DNA from: Bifidobacterium breve
GTDB taxonomy: Bacteria > Actinomycetota > Acidimicrobiia > Acidimicrobiales > Ilumatobacteraceae
Direction of reading: 5' to 3'
Length of the DNA stretch: 33,288 bases
Assembly: GCA_945901725.1 (NCBI GenBank)
Contig: CAMDLK010000015.1
Span: forward strand, 1 to 33,288
Position 1 is the stretch's first letter; each line of letters starts with the position of its first letter. The translations under genes and the position numbers were made by a program. This document shows positions 8,480 to 17,142 of this stretch, piece by piece. The notes beneath the pieces were generated by a model. The model was not told the DNA's origin, did not search any database, and saw only the letters and a list, made by a program, of their open reading frames with translations.

Positions 8480-11400
8480 AACGAATCCTCGCTCACAAAT
8501 TTCATCACCGGAGCATCAGCAATTAACGATGTCGAAGAATTCCTACGAGAGCGTCGACGTGGACGCACCAATGCAAAGAACGCAACAACACACCACGCTG
8601 CAAATTGCAGCAGCACCACAATTGAATGAACGGAACTTGACTCGAATCCCAGCCGAACACGTCCGGCACTTGCAACGTCATATGCATTGGTTAAACCGAA
8701 AGCAGGGCGTGCTTCTATCTTGTTGCCATCCAATGTCAACTTCCAGTGAGTACTGAATGGAACTGCTAGGTGAACCGTTCCCGGCTCCACATCTGCCTCA
8801 ATCGCTCCTTCAGGACGAGTCGGAGTCGGAAGTGGCGTGGCACCAGAAATGTCTGTCGCAATCATTGAAGTAGCCCCTGCAAGTTGACTACTAGCGGCAC
8901 CAGCTGCAGTCAACGTTGACCGAACGGGCACCCACGATGCATTCTCGAAAATCACAAGATCAGGTGATGCATAGAGACGACGCAAGTCAAGTTGCCGCGA
9001 CAACGAATCAATGAGACCGCGTGGTGCGGCAATTGGATTGCTACGCGTCGATTGTCCTCCATCAATGATGGGAACAACAATGAACCGAACAGACAATGGC
9101 GCAAGCAATCGGCCTGCACGGGCTGTCTGGCCACGCACGATTCCGTACAAAGCAGCGACTGCATTGTCGCGCGCACGTGTCGGTGGGGTTTCCCACAGTT
9201 CTTCCAACGTAGGAGCACCGCCATTCACGACCGCATATGAAATACCCCAACCAAAGTTCAACGGAGCTCCCGGCAAAACTCGAGCATCACCAATAAACAA
9301 GGTGCGATATTCCCCTGACGTTTGCTCATCAGGAAGTTGCGCCAACAGCTGCGGCAGCGCAAGCGACGGCTGACTCCAACTGCCATTCAAGGCGTTAATC
9401 GAGACAGGGACAAGTCCGACCGCAAAGGCAAGAGCGACAATTGCACTAATAGGTTGTCTCCAACCGAACCGCGCACGACGCAAATCAACAACCAGAGCAG
9501 CACCCATTGCACCAGCACAAATTGCGATTCCAAAAGCAACAGGCACGAGCAGAATTGCGGGTTCAGGAAGATGCACTGGAAGCAATGCAGAATCATCAAG
9601 CATCGCTACCGCTAGCCCGAATGCAACAAGACTTGCGCCGCGCAATACCCAACCAGACCTGACACCGTGTACCAACAAAACCGCACCGATGACAACTGCA
9701 TACAACGTGACAGTGACTGACGACAATACAAATCCACCAATGTTGAATGTTGCTAATCCGATCAGGCCAACATTGCGTCCAGATTCAACGGGAGCGCCGG
9801 TGATCGCTTCCCACCAACCCGAACGAATGTATGTGCCAGCCCACGGAAGATTAAGAACTACGCCCGACACAACCACTGCAGCCGTGATAACCGCCCACCG
9901 AATAGCCCACTTCACTTGCGTACCGTGCACAACACTGACAACAGTAAAAATGAGGGCAACCAACGGAACAATTACAACTACTGACGGTTCGAATGCAATA
10001 ACTGTCCCAATCAGCAACACCAAACATGCGAACCATTTACGCCACAGCGCAGGAGGCGCCACAGCCATTAGCTCTTCTGGCAATTCTTCGTCGATGTCGG
10101 CGTGACCCACCAACATGCGCGACAAGTGCACCATCCAGGGCAATGTGGCGTACATCAACAAGGCGCCCCATCGTCCAGATGAAATAGCCGCGTATGGCAA
10201 CGGCACTGCGGCATAGGCGGCTGTAGCTGCAATGCGTGCTGCACGTGTACCTAAGACCGACGCAAAACGCCAAACACCAAGCCAACCCGCCACTGGCAAC
10301 ATCACCACGAGAAGCGTGTGCGATAGTCCCATTTTTCCAAAAGTGGTCAATGCGCTTGCAGCGAGAATTGCAACACCAGTAGGAGCAGCAGACACCTGGC
10401 CAAAACCAGCCGCCCACCATCCCGATGCATACGAACGAATCAATTCCCCCATGGACGCAGTGATAGGCGCCATCTGACCCACCGCAACCACACCGTTTAA
10501 CAACAACTTCCGTGAACCGATAAGAAAGATTGCGGCGAGAATGCCCCACAACACGAATGCACTACGTGGAGTTGCTTCGCGTGATTGACCAGCTGAAAGT
10601 GATTGCGCTTGACCCGCTTGCGCAGCACGACGTCGCAAGAAATTTGCAAGATACGCATTGCCTTGCATTTGTAATGCGCGAACCTCATAGCCAGAAACGG
10701 CACGGTGAGTAGACATTGCTTCTCGACGTTCACGAATTTCAACAACACCAAATGGCAAAAGCAACAAAGCCCGCAATTCATCTATTGCCCGGCGCACACG
10801 ACCAGTTGCCATCAGCAGAAAGAAACGCGCGAGGGTGAGAACGCCCATTTGCACAACTGTTGTCAGTAATTGCTGTGCTGAAGTAAGAGATGCAACTGTT
10901 CTGACCCGAACTATTTCGTTTTCAAGGAATTGATCTACACCGTCTGGATTATTGACCGATTGAGAAGAGTTCTCTCGGTGACGACCGACAGCGCTTGGCA
11001 CCACCATTACTCGTGCGGCCGTTGCGTGCAATCTCCAACTTAAATCCAGATCTGCACCGGCACCAGGAAGGTCAGGATTGAATCCGTTAATCGTGGAAAA
11101 GAGATCTGCTCGCACCATGATGCACGCAGACGACACAATGAATACGTCTTGCACTGCATCATGTTGTTCTTGATCTAATTCGCCATCGTCGGCAATCGGC
11201 AAACTGTTTCCAAATCGATCAACTGCAATACCAACGCTCTGGATCATGCGTGGGTCGTCCCAATACACAAGCTTCGGGCCGACTGCGCCAGCATTTGATC
11301 GATACAACTCTTCTACAAGCCGACTGATTGCATCAGGCGCAAGCGCGACGTCATCGTGGAGAAAACAAAACAAACCGCTGTTGCCATCAACCAGATTGAG

Positions 11401-11664
11401 AACCGAGTTGCATGCCGCGCCAAAGCCGGGATTTCCTCCGAGGAAGCGCACCACTGCCGTCGGCAAATTGGTGGCAACCACATCGAGAATCTCGCGCGAG
11501 ATTGGGTCGTCTTCAACCCCTGTTACAAGGACAAGGCTCTGCAGGGCGTTGTAATTCTGACCAGCAAGGCCCTGAAGGGACTCTGCTAGCCATTCGCCCT
11601 TCTCATGTACGACCATGACGGCCACCACGGGGGGTAAGGAAGAAACAACCTGAGGCTCTGTCAC
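8476..11664 (-). CDS. Large fusion glycosyltransferase: GT2 domain plus multi-pass membrane domain
   Basis: This 1062-residue protein has an N-terminal cytoplasmic GT2 domain (about 10-260). Its features are VVAVMVVHEKGEWL, GGNPGFGAACN, the HDD acidic site at 103-105 that stands for the DxD motif, and GADLDLSWR. A linker with two hydrophobic stretches follows. From about residue 370 to 720 there are many membrane segments resembling a GT-C fold, then a C-terminal region of mixed character with a last hydrophobic segment near 1020. It probably transfers sugar to a lipid or polymer acceptor at the membrane; donor and acceptor are unknown. It begins with GTG at 11664, with no clear ribosome-binding site, so the start could be slightly off. 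It heads the unit with DUF5719 and the thioredoxin-like gene. Confidence 0.85.
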   Translation of the reverse strand: MTEPQVVSSLPPVVAVMVVHEKGEWLAESLQGLAGQNYNALQSLVLVTGVEDDPISREILDVVATNLPTAVVRFLGGNPGFGAACNSVLNLVDGNSGLFCFLHDDVALAPDAISRLVEELYRSNAGAVGPKLVYWDDPRMIQSVGIAVDRFGNSLPIADDGELDQEQHDAVQDVFIVSSACIMVRADLFSTINGFNPDLPGAGADLDLSWRLHATAARVMVVPSAVGRHRENSSQSVNNPDGVDQFLENEIVRVRTVASLTSAQQLLTTVVQMGVLTLARFFLLMATGRVRRAIDELRALLLLPFGVVEIRERREAMSTHRAVSGYEVRALQMQGNAYLANFLRRRAAQAGQAQSLSAGQSREATPRSAFVLWGILAAIFLIGSRKLLLNGVVAVGQMAPITASMGELIRSYASGWWAAGFGQVSAAPTGVAILAASALTTFGKMGLSHTLLVVMLPVAGWLGVWRFASVLGTRAARIAATAAYAAVPLPYAAISSGRWGALLMYATLPWMVHLSRMLVGHADIDEELPEELMAVAPPALWRKWFACLVLLIGTVIAFEPSVVVIVPLVALIFTVVSVVHGTQVKWAIRWAVITAAVVVSGVVLNLPWAGTYIRSGWWEAITGAPVESGRNVGLIGLATFNIGGFVLSSVTVTLYAVVIGAVLLVHGVRSGWVLRGASLVAFGLAVAMLDDSALLPVHLPEPAILLVPVAFGIAICAGAMGAALVVDLRRARFGWRQPISAIVALAFAVGLVPVSINALNGSWSQPSLALPQLLAQLPDEQTSGEYRTLFIGDARVLPGAPLNFGWGISYAVVNGGAPTLEELWETPPTRARDNAVAALYGIVRGQTARAGRLLAPLSVRFIVVPIIDGGQSTRSNPIAAPRGLIDSLSRQLDLRRLYASPDLVIFENASWVPVRSTLTAAGAASSQLAGATSMIATDISGATPLPTPTRPEGAIEADVEPGTVHLAVPFSTHWKLTLDGNKIEARPAFGLTNAYDVASAGRVRLGFESSSVHSIVVLLQFAAWCVVAFFALVRPRRRSRRNSSTSLIADAPVMKFVSEDSL

Positions 11665-11792
11665 GCCGTAGCGAGGCTAGTGGCACTGGTGTGAACCCCA
11701 TGGGCAGCAGAACCCAGCTCCCCCGATTTCCCAATGCTGGCAGTGTTTACAGATTGCTTGCAAAAGTAAGCACTTGTGGGTACTCTTGACGC
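11665..11792. promoter_or_regulatory. Divergent promoter region, GT2 operon and small repeat protein
   Basis: This is the longest non-coding gap in the window (128 bases). On the plus strand TTGCAA (11758-11763), a 17-base spacer and TACTCT (11781-11786) form a good sigma-70-type promoter. The hexamer ends 6 bases before the ATG at 11793, so the transcript should be leaderless. A small inverted repeat with an AAAA loop (about 11756-11772) overlaps the -35. On the minus strand TAGCCT ends 9 bases before the GT2 GTG, a weaker candidate. Confidence 0.6.
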
Positions 11793-12092
11793 ATGAACAA
11801 AATTTCGTTCCCCCACATCACTCTTCCGAACATCACCATTCCTGGAATCGACCATCTTCCAAAAGTCGACTTCTCAAAGATCTCTCTTCCCTCGTTGCAC
11901 TCAATAGACCTCACTTCAATCGACCTCTCCCGCCTAAATCCATCAGCAGTTCTTCAGAACCCAGTCGTAAAGCAAGCAACTGAGATTGGTTATACCGCTG
12001 TCGGATTCGCAGTTCTTGGTTTCCAGAAGCTTCAAGTGCGCCGCGTTGAGTTGTTCGACGCAATGAAGGCACGCAACAACACCGCTCAATAG
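11793..12092 (+). CDS. Small protein with degenerate I-x-(L/I/F)-P repeats, function unknown
   Basis: I do not recognise a named family in this 99-residue protein. The first half consists of short degenerate repeats of five to six residues: ISFPHI, ITLPNI, ITIPGI, HLPKV, ISLPSL, then SIDL twice (residues 4-45). The second half has a hydrophobic or amphipathic helix, IGYTAVGFAVLGFQKLQV (about 65-82), followed by a charged tail. It has no signal peptide. The coding assignment is supported by the strong promoter at 11758-11786 and by a hairpin after the stop. A helix of this kind near the C-terminus could bind membrane or mediate oligomerisation, but that is speculation. The gene probably forms its own short transcription unit. 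Confidence 0.75.
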   Translation: MNKISFPHITLPNITIPGIDHLPKVDFSKISLPSLHSIDLTSIDLSRLNPSAVLQNPVVKQATEIGYTAVGFAVLGFQKLQVRRVELFDAMKARNNTAQ

Positions 12093-12100
12093 AGCTTCAT

Positions 12101-12116
12101 AGCGCCATAGGGCGCT
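12101..12116 (+). terminator. Hairpin after the small repeat-protein gene
   Basis: AGCGCC, loop ATAG, GGCGCT form a perfect 6-base stem starting 9 bases after the stop codon at 12090-12092. No clear T-tract follows (CCACTGTT), so it may be a weak terminator, a 3' mRNA-stabilising hairpin, or part of the flippase promoter region. Confidence 0.4.
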
Positions 12117-12132
12117 CCACTGTTACTGCAAC

Positions 12133-12145
12133 TAACCTTGACCTC
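12133..12145 (+). promoter_or_regulatory. Putative -10 for leaderless flippase mRNA
   Basis: TAACCT (12133-12138) ends 7 bases before the GTG at 12146, which has no Shine-Dalgarno sequence. No recognisable -35 lies at the expected distance. Confidence 0.4.
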
Positions 12146-13471
12146 GTGTCAGAAGGAGTAGCAGCAGAGAAGACCTCGCGCGTTCCTCTCCCAGAAGGCA
12201 CCATCCCAGTAGGTATTGGTTTATTTGTTTCGGGGTTTACCTCGTACGCATTCTTTAAAATTGGCCAACTTGCGCTCGGCAAAGAAGATTTCAAACCGAT
12301 CGTTGCCTTGTGGTTCACCACCTTTGCCTTAGTTCCAGGGTTCTTCATGCCGGTGGAACAGGAACTTGGCCGAGCGCTTGCTCATCGTCGCGCATTAGGA
12401 CAGGGCGGACTTCCAGTTGTGCGCCGCATGCTTCCCTTAACGCTAGGACTAGCAACAATTCTGATTGTCGGAATCGCCGCATCATCTTCGTGGCTCACGT
12501 CAGGCATGTTCGACGGCCACTGGGTTGTCACACTTGCCCTCGTTTTGAGTATCAGTTTTTATGCACCGATGCACTTAGCTCGAGGCATTGCATCAGGTTC
12601 TGGTCGGTTCGCGGCATACGGCACGGTGATGGCAGTTGACGGCCTCGTTCGCATCACGGCTTGTGTATTGCTTTGGCAACTCGGAGTAACAAGCGTCGGC
12701 GCGTACGCACTTGCAGTTGCGGTATCGCCCCTTGTTGCTTCAGGAGTTGTGTTTTTTCGCGGCGAGACAAAAACTGATGAAGGCCCGCCAGCAACATTTT
12801 CGGAAATCACGCCGAATCTTGGATGGTTGCTACTTGGCACCATCATGGCTGCGGCACTAGTAAATGCCGGCCCCCTCGGTGTCGACTTTCTAGCCAACGC
12901 AAGTGACGCCGAAAAAGTCACAGCATTTGGTAACGGAGTGTTGTTGTCACGAGTTCCGCTGTTCTTATTCCAAGCAGTGCAAGCTGCTCTTTTGCCACGC
13001 CTTGCCCGCCTTGCGGCTAAAGGTGACCTTGCAGAATTTCGTGAAGGATTTTCACTACTGCTGAAAGTAGTTACTGCAGTCGCCGTACTTGGCACGGTGG
13101 GTTCATTTGTTCTAGGTCCGCCAGTCCTCACCATGGTGTACGACGGTGGACTCGATCGACGCACGCTTACATTGCTTGCACTTGCGAGCGGAATGTACAT
13201 GCTTGCTCTTGCAGTGTCACAAGGTGTCATTGCATTACAAGGCCATAAGTTCGTAGCAGTTGGCTGGCTGTCAGCCATGGTTGGCTTTCTTGCGGTCACA
13301 GCGTTTGCATCAGATGACTTGTTTTTGCGCGTTGAACTTGGGCTTGTTGCCGGCTCAACGGTTGCACTTGCAGTGTTTTCCTACGCGTTTCGGGCGCGCA
13401 TGATCGCCGGTGCAATACCTGATGCCGAATCAATGATTGACGGCGTACCTGATCTCCCTCTAGAGGGATAA
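12146..13471 (+). CDS. Polysaccharide flippase, Wzx/MVF-type membrane transporter
   Basis: This 441-residue integral membrane protein has 12 or more hydrophobic segments across its length and a short hydrophilic C-terminus. The pattern matches the MOP superfamily of oligosaccharide and polysaccharide exporters (Wzx, PST). These move lipid-linked oligosaccharides from the cytoplasmic to the outer leaflet. The conserved early segment FKIGQLALGKEDF, and the segment near residue 68 where an acidic residue sits in FMPVEQELGRALAHR, resemble that family. The nearby glycosyltransferases and GDP-sugar genes fit this role. It starts with GTG at 12146, and the 5' sequence suggests a leaderless mRNA. It ends four bases before the convergent gmd gene. 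Its substrate is unknown. Confidence 0.85.
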   Translation: MSEGVAAEKTSRVPLPEGTIPVGIGLFVSGFTSYAFFKIGQLALGKEDFKPIVALWFTTFALVPGFFMPVEQELGRALAHRRALGQGGLPVVRRMLPLTLGLATILIVGIAASSSWLTSGMFDGHWVVTLALVLSISFYAPMHLARGIASGSGRFAAYGTVMAVDGLVRITACVLLWQLGVTSVGAYALAVAVSPLVASGVVFFRGETKTDEGPPATFSEITPNLGWLLLGTIMAAALVNAGPLGVDFLANASDAEKVTAFGNGVLLSRVPLFLFQAVQAALLPRLARLAAKGDLAEFREGFSLLLKVVTAVAVLGTVGSFVLGPPVLTMVYDGGLDRRTLTLLALASGMYMLALAVSQGVIALQGHKFVAVGWLSAMVGFLAVTAFASDDLFLRVELGLVAGSTVALAVFSYAFRARMIAGAIPDAESMIDGVPDLPLEG

Positions 13472-13475
13472 CCGT

Positions 13476-14462
13476 TTACTTACGAAGTCGAGCTGTTTCG
13501 ATTTCCATGTCGTTCTTCACCATCATCTTCACAAGTGATGGGAAATCAACTTCTGGAATCCAACCCAACTTGTCACGTGTCTTGGTCGGGTCACCAATCA
13601 GCAAGTCAACTTCTGCGGGACGGAAGAAACGCGGGTCTTGGCGCACATAATTGTGCCAATCGTCAAGGCCGACTTCTTCAAATGCCAACGTAAGGAATTC
13701 CTCAATGGAGTGCGTCTCACCAGTTGCAACGACATAGTCATCTGGTTCGGACTGTTGCAACATCATCCACATTGCGCGCACGTAGTCACCTGCGTAGCCC
13801 CAGTCACGTTTTGCATCAAGGTTGCCCATGACCAATTCTTTTTCAACACCCAACTTGATACGAGCTGCTGTGTTTGAAATCTTGCGCGTAACGAACTCAA
13901 GTCCACGACGAGGGCCTTCATGGTTAAACAAGATGCCCGAGCAGGCATAGATGCCGTAGCTCTCGCGATAATTGATTGTGATGTCATGACCGAACACCTT
14001 TGCGCAGCCATAAGGAGAGCGTGGGTGGAATGGCGTGAGTTCGGTTTGTGGCACTTCACGCACCTTGCCGAACATCTCTGATGACGAGGCCTGATAAAAA
14101 CGAATCTTGTTGTTCTGGGTGCCACCAACCATGCGAATCGCTTCAAGCATGCGTAGTACGCCAAGACCAGTGATGTTTGACGTCAGTTCTGCTTGCCCAA
14201 AAGAAATAGCAACGAACGAAATAGCGCCGAGGTTATAGACCTCGTCTGGCTGCACGTATTCAAGGGCATTCACGAGGCTGGTGAGGTCTGCTAGGTCGCC
14301 TGGTACAAGTTCGACATACGGGAACTCATCGCGGATCTGCAGTGCGCGGGGGTTGTTTTGGCCCTTGATCATGCCAAAGACTTGGTAGCCCTTCGAATGG
14401 AGAAACTCAGCTAAGTGCTGGCCGTCTTGGCCGGTAATACCGGTGATAAATGCGCGGGGCAT
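13476..14462 (-). CDS. gmd: GDP-mannose 4,6-dehydratase
   Basis: This extended SDR enzyme converts GDP-D-mannose to GDP-4-keto-6-deoxy-D-mannose using bound NADP, the first committed step to GDP-L-fucose, rhamnose or perosamine. From the ATG at 14462 it has 328 residues. Visible are the nucleotide-binding loop [10 protein letters not shown] (8-17), the SSSEMFG segment (126-132) with the catalytic Ser and Glu, the YxxxK pair Tyr151 and Lys155 in SPYGCAKVF, and NHEGPRRG, typical of Gmd. The open frame extends upstream to 14507, but the ATG at 14462 has a GAGG ribosome-binding site 7 bases before it and matches the family N-terminus. It lies divergent to cofD and convergent with the flippase. 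GDP-fucose synthase is about 8 kb away. Confidence 0.96.
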   Translation of the reverse strand: MPRAFITGITGQDGQHLAEFLHSKGYQVFGMIKGQNNPRALQIRDEFPYVELVPGDLADLTSLVNALEYVQPDEVYNLGAISFVAISFGQAELTSNITGLGVLRMLEAIRMVGGTQNNKIRFYQASSSEMFGKVREVPQTELTPFHPRSPYGCAKVFGHDITINYRESYGIYACSGILFNHEGPRRGLEFVTRKISNTAARIKLGVEKELVMGNLDAKRDWGYAGDYVRAMWMMLQQSEPDDYVVATGETHSIEEFLTLAFEEVGLDDWHNYVRQDPRFFRPAEVDLLIGDPTKTRDKLGWIPEVDFPSLVKMMVKNDMEIETARLRK

Positions 14463-14562
14463 AACTGGACCTCGTTGATCGATAATCGGACTTGACAACG
14501 GTACCACTGCAGCCCTTTTGTTCAGGTGAACCCTCTGCGATGCAAAGCCCTACGCTTGTCTC
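14463..14562. promoter_or_regulatory. Divergent intergenic region, gmd and cofD
   Basis: On the plus strand TACGCT (14551-14556) ends 6 bases before the cofD ATG, a leaderless-type -10. On the minus strand gmd has a Shine-Dalgarno GAGG (plus-strand 14470-14473), so its transcript has a leader. I could not fix its -10. Confidence 0.5.
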
Positions 14563-15522
14563 ATGATTATGGTGCTGGCTGGGGGTGTTGGTGCCGCCCG
14601 TTTTCTCTCAGGACTCATACAGGTGGTCGACCCAGCTGATGTGGTGGCAGTGGTGAACACCGGCGACGACACCGAGCTTCATGGCCTCTCCATCTCTCCT
14701 GATATCGACACAGTGATCTACACCTTGTCAGGATCCATTGACCAAGGTCGCGGGTGGGGTCTTCACAACGAAACCTGGCGTGCCATGGAATCACTTGAAC
14801 GTTTTGAAGCTGTGCGCCCTGCAGGGTCTGCTGCTGCACCACGATGGTTCAATCTTGGCGATACAGATCTTGCGACACATTTTTATCGCACCGCTCGTGT
14901 TCGAGAAGGAGCAACCCTTCAACAAATCACTTCAGAACTTCGCACCGCCTTCGGGTTGTCGGTCACCGTGGTTCCGATGTCGAATGATTCTGTTCGCACA
15001 ATTGTTCATCTGGAAGATGGTCCTGTCCCCTTCCAGGAATATTTTGTGCGCCTGCAGCACAATGTGCCGGTGACTCGCGTTGAATTTGTTGGTGCAGAGT
15101 CCGCAACTTTCATTGACCTCTCGCTACTCACTGATGCAGAAACAATTGTGATTGCGCCCTCTAACCCCATCGTGTCCATTGCGCCTATTCGCGCACTAGC
15201 TGGCGTTGATGCGACCCTTGCTGCTCGTCGCGACAGCGTTGTTGCAATCTCACCAATCGTGGCTGGTGCCGCACTTAAGGGCCCTGCCGACAGAATGCTG
15301 GTTGAACTAGGCCACGAACCAACCGTGGTTGGCGTCGCTCGCATCTATGCCCCAATCTGTGGAACTCTCATCATCGATTCACAAGACGAACACCTAGCGA
15401 CTGCAGTTGAACGAGAAGGAATGCGCTGCATCACTACTGACACCATCATGTCAAAGCCAGGTGTTGCATCATCTCTCGCCCGCATTGCAATTGATGCACC
15501 TTCGAATAAAGGAGACCACTAA
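14563..15522 (+). CDS. cofD: 2-phospho-L-lactate transferase (F420 biosynthesis)
   Basis: CofD (FbiA in mycobacteria) joins the FO flavin moiety to a phospholactate or phosphoenolpyruvate-guanosine diphosphate donor, giving F420-0 or dehydro-F420-0. The 319-residue length fits. Family features include the N-terminal LAGGVGAARFLSGL loop (5-18), VVNTGDDTELHGL near residue 32, and WFNLGDTDLATH near residue 103. Toward the middle are IVIAPSNPIVSI and AISPIVAGAALKGPADRM. It starts with ATG at 14563 after a leaderless-type promoter and shares one base with cofE (TAATG). The donor (lactyl or PEP derived) cannot be decided from the sequence; in actinobacteria it is known to be PEP-derived. The gene may also be named fbiA. 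Confidence 0.96.
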   Translation: MIMVLAGGVGAARFLSGLIQVVDPADVVAVVNTGDDTELHGLSISPDIDTVIYTLSGSIDQGRGWGLHNETWRAMESLERFEAVRPAGSAAAPRWFNLGDTDLATHFYRTARVREGATLQQITSELRTAFGLSVTVVPMSNDSVRTIVHLEDGPVPFQEYFVRLQHNVPVTRVEFVGAESATFIDLSLLTDAETIVIAPSNPIVSIAPIRALAGVDATLAARRDSVVAISPIVAGAALKGPADRMLVELGHEPTVVGVARIYAPICGTLIIDSQDEHLATAVEREGMRCITTDTIMSKPGVASSLARIAIDAPSNKGDH

Positions 15523-16235
15523 TGGCACGACTCATGGCATGGAGCGTTGAAGGAATCGGTGAAATAGTTCCCGGTCAACAACTGGGCGACATCATTGTTG
15601 AAGCTTGCTCTGCAGAACCGAATGGCCCCTTGCGCGACAACGACGTATTAATCGTTACGCAAAAGATTGTCTCCAAAGCTGAAGGGCGCCTTGTGCCCAT
15701 TGATGCAGACGATCCGCTCTCACATAAGGTTCTCGTGGAACAAGAAGCAAATCGAATTGTTCGCCGACGTGGAGACCTCATCATCACAGAAACCAAACAT
15801 GGTTTCGTGTGCGCAAACAGTGGTATTGACTTATCAAACGTTGAACGTGGTTATGCGGCACTTCTTCCACTTGATAGCGACCGTTCAGCGCGGCGCATCA
15901 GAGACATTGTGCGCGCAAAACTTGGTGTCACTGTCGGAGTTATTGTGAGTGACACCTTTGGTCGCCCATGGCGCAAGGGCCTCACTGACGTAGCAATCGG
16001 TGTTGCAGGGATTGCTGGAGTTGTTGACCTACGCGGAACTGAAGATGCGCTTGGCAGAATGATGCAAGTAACTGAAGTGTGCATTGCAGATGAATTGGCA
16101 AGCACCGGCGAATTAGTTATGGGCAAATCAAACGGTGTGCCCGTTGCAGTAATTCGCGGCGGTGACCCATCATGGTTTCGTGATTCCTCGATGGACGAAA
16201 TTGTTCGGCCTCCGAGTGAAGACCTCTTTCGCTAA
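15522..16235 (+). CDS. cofE: Coenzyme F420-0:L-glutamate ligase, single-domain type
   Basis: CofE adds gamma-linked glutamates to F420-0 using GTP and divalent or monovalent cations. The protein has 237 residues and shows the family segments DVLIVTQKIVSKAEG (41-55), ANSGIDLSNV, VIVSDTFGRPWR and GVAGIAGVVDLRG. It is the length of the archaeal enzyme. It lacks the C-terminal FMN-binding nitroreductase-like domain that makes mycobacterial FbiB about 450 residues long. In FbiB that domain reduces the dehydro form of F420, so a separate reductase would be needed if the precursor is PEP-derived. A GGAG ribosome-binding site (15511-15514) precedes the ATG, which overlaps the cofD stop. The 3' end overlaps the convergent SDR gene by 4 bases. 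Confidence 0.95.
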   Translation: MARLMAWSVEGIGEIVPGQQLGDIIVEACSAEPNGPLRDNDVLIVTQKIVSKAEGRLVPIDADDPLSHKVLVEQEANRIVRRRGDLIITETKHGFVCANSGIDLSNVERGYAALLPLDSDRSARRIRDIVRAKLGVTVGVIVSDTFGRPWRKGLTDVAIGVAGIAGVVDLRGTEDALGRMMQVTEVCIADELASTGELVMGKSNGVPVAVIRGGDPSWFRDSSMDEIVRPPSEDLFR

Positions 16236-17140
16236 CGCAACGTTGCGAGACCGTCTTTTAACGACGTAAACGGCGACCAGCCAAGCTGAATGCGGGCCCG
16301 CACCGGAGATAACGACAGACGAGCCAAATCATTCGGGCGAGCCGCACTAGTGCGCGGAACTGGCGAGGCAGCACCTGCCATCACCGACCACAAGTCAGAA
16401 ATTGAAGTTGCCACGCCTGTACCGACATTCACCACTAAGCCACCAGCCCTGTCAGTAGCGCGAGCAATTGCATCAACCGTGTCGTCAATGTAGATGAAAT
16501 CACGAGTTTGCTTTCCATTGCCATGAACAATCGGGGCACGACCATTTGCCAATGCGTCAACGAATGAAGCGACTACTCCATCAGCTGCTCGTTGGCGAGG
16601 TCCATAGACATTTCCCATGGCAAGAACTGTGAATTCGACACCATGACGTTCGCGATACACCGAGTGGATATCAGCAGCTGCGCGAGCTAACACTTCTTCA
16701 CTGGTGCGAGGGTCATTGATATGTCCTTCTTTGATTGGCAAATCTCGAACTGCAACTTCGCCGTAGAGCAAGCCGCTTGGCAATGCGGTTATGACCTTTT
16801 CAACACCACCAAGACGGGCGGCTTCAAGAATGGCTACCGACAATTGCAAACTCGACAAAGCGCCATTGAGATGAGCATGCACTGGCGAGAACGTTGCGAG
16901 GTTGATAATGATTTGCGGTCTACGCAAAGACACGAGTTCTGAGAACTCCCGAGATTCAATTCCAATATTTTGAAATTTGAATCGACCTGTTGCGTTGCGG
17001 GCATCAGCCAAATTGGTCAACGAACCACTTGACAAATTGTCGACAACTTCAACTTCATGACCCTCTGCGATAAGACGATCAACAAGATGAGACCCAACAA
17101 AGCCGGCACCACCGCACACCATGATTGTCCTTGATGCCAT
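16232..17140 (-). CDS. Extended SDR (NAD-dependent epimerase-like) protein lacking YxxxK
   Basis: This 302-residue protein has an intact Rossmann start, MVCGGAGFVGSHL (7-19), and the downstream family segments MGNVYGPRQ (about 175-183) and HGNGKQTRDFIYIDD. These are typical of UDP-glucose 4-epimerase-like sugar nucleotide SDRs. Where the catalytic Tyr-x-x-x-Lys should sit, the sequence reads RTSEEVLARAAAD. Aligned on the neighbouring alanines, Tyr becomes Glu149 and Lys becomes Arg153. A Ser remains in ALPSGLLYG (about 119-127). It may therefore bind a nucleotide sugar without normal catalysis, or use other chemistry. It follows the guanylyltransferase gene by 2 bases and is last in the glycosyltransferase operon. 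Confidence 0.82.
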   Translation of the reverse strand: MASRTIMVCGGAGFVGSHLVDRLIAEGHEVEVVDNLSSGSLTNLADARNATGRFKFQNIGIESREFSELVSLRRPQIIINLATFSPVHAHLNGALSSLQLSVAILEAARLGGVEKVITALPSGLLYGEVAVRDLPIKEGHINDPRTSEEVLARAAADIHSVYRERHGVEFTVLAMGNVYGPRQRAADGVVASFVDALANGRAPIVHGNGKQTRDFIYIDDTVDAIARATDRAGGLVVNVGTGVATSISDLWSVMAGAASPVPRTSAARPNDLARLSLSPVRARIQLGWSPFTSLKDGLATLR

Positions 17141-17142
17141 GA

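Noticed and set aside
10037-10549. Alternative-frame reading within the GT2 fusion protein (170 codons)
   Set aside because: It overlaps the membrane domain of the large gene on the same strand. Its many Cys, Gly and Trp residues are typical of a wrong frame.
12559-13299. Long open frame on the minus strand inside the flippase gene (246 codons)
   Set aside because: It lies wholly antisense to a well-supported membrane protein and has a shadow-type composition rich in Thr, Ser, Arg and Pro. It has no start signal or domain.
16232-16235. Four-base convergent overlap of cofE and the SDR gene as a regulatory feature
   Set aside because: Similar short tail-to-tail overlaps occur elsewhere in this compact window (ftsH/thioredoxin), so it is probably just dense packing.
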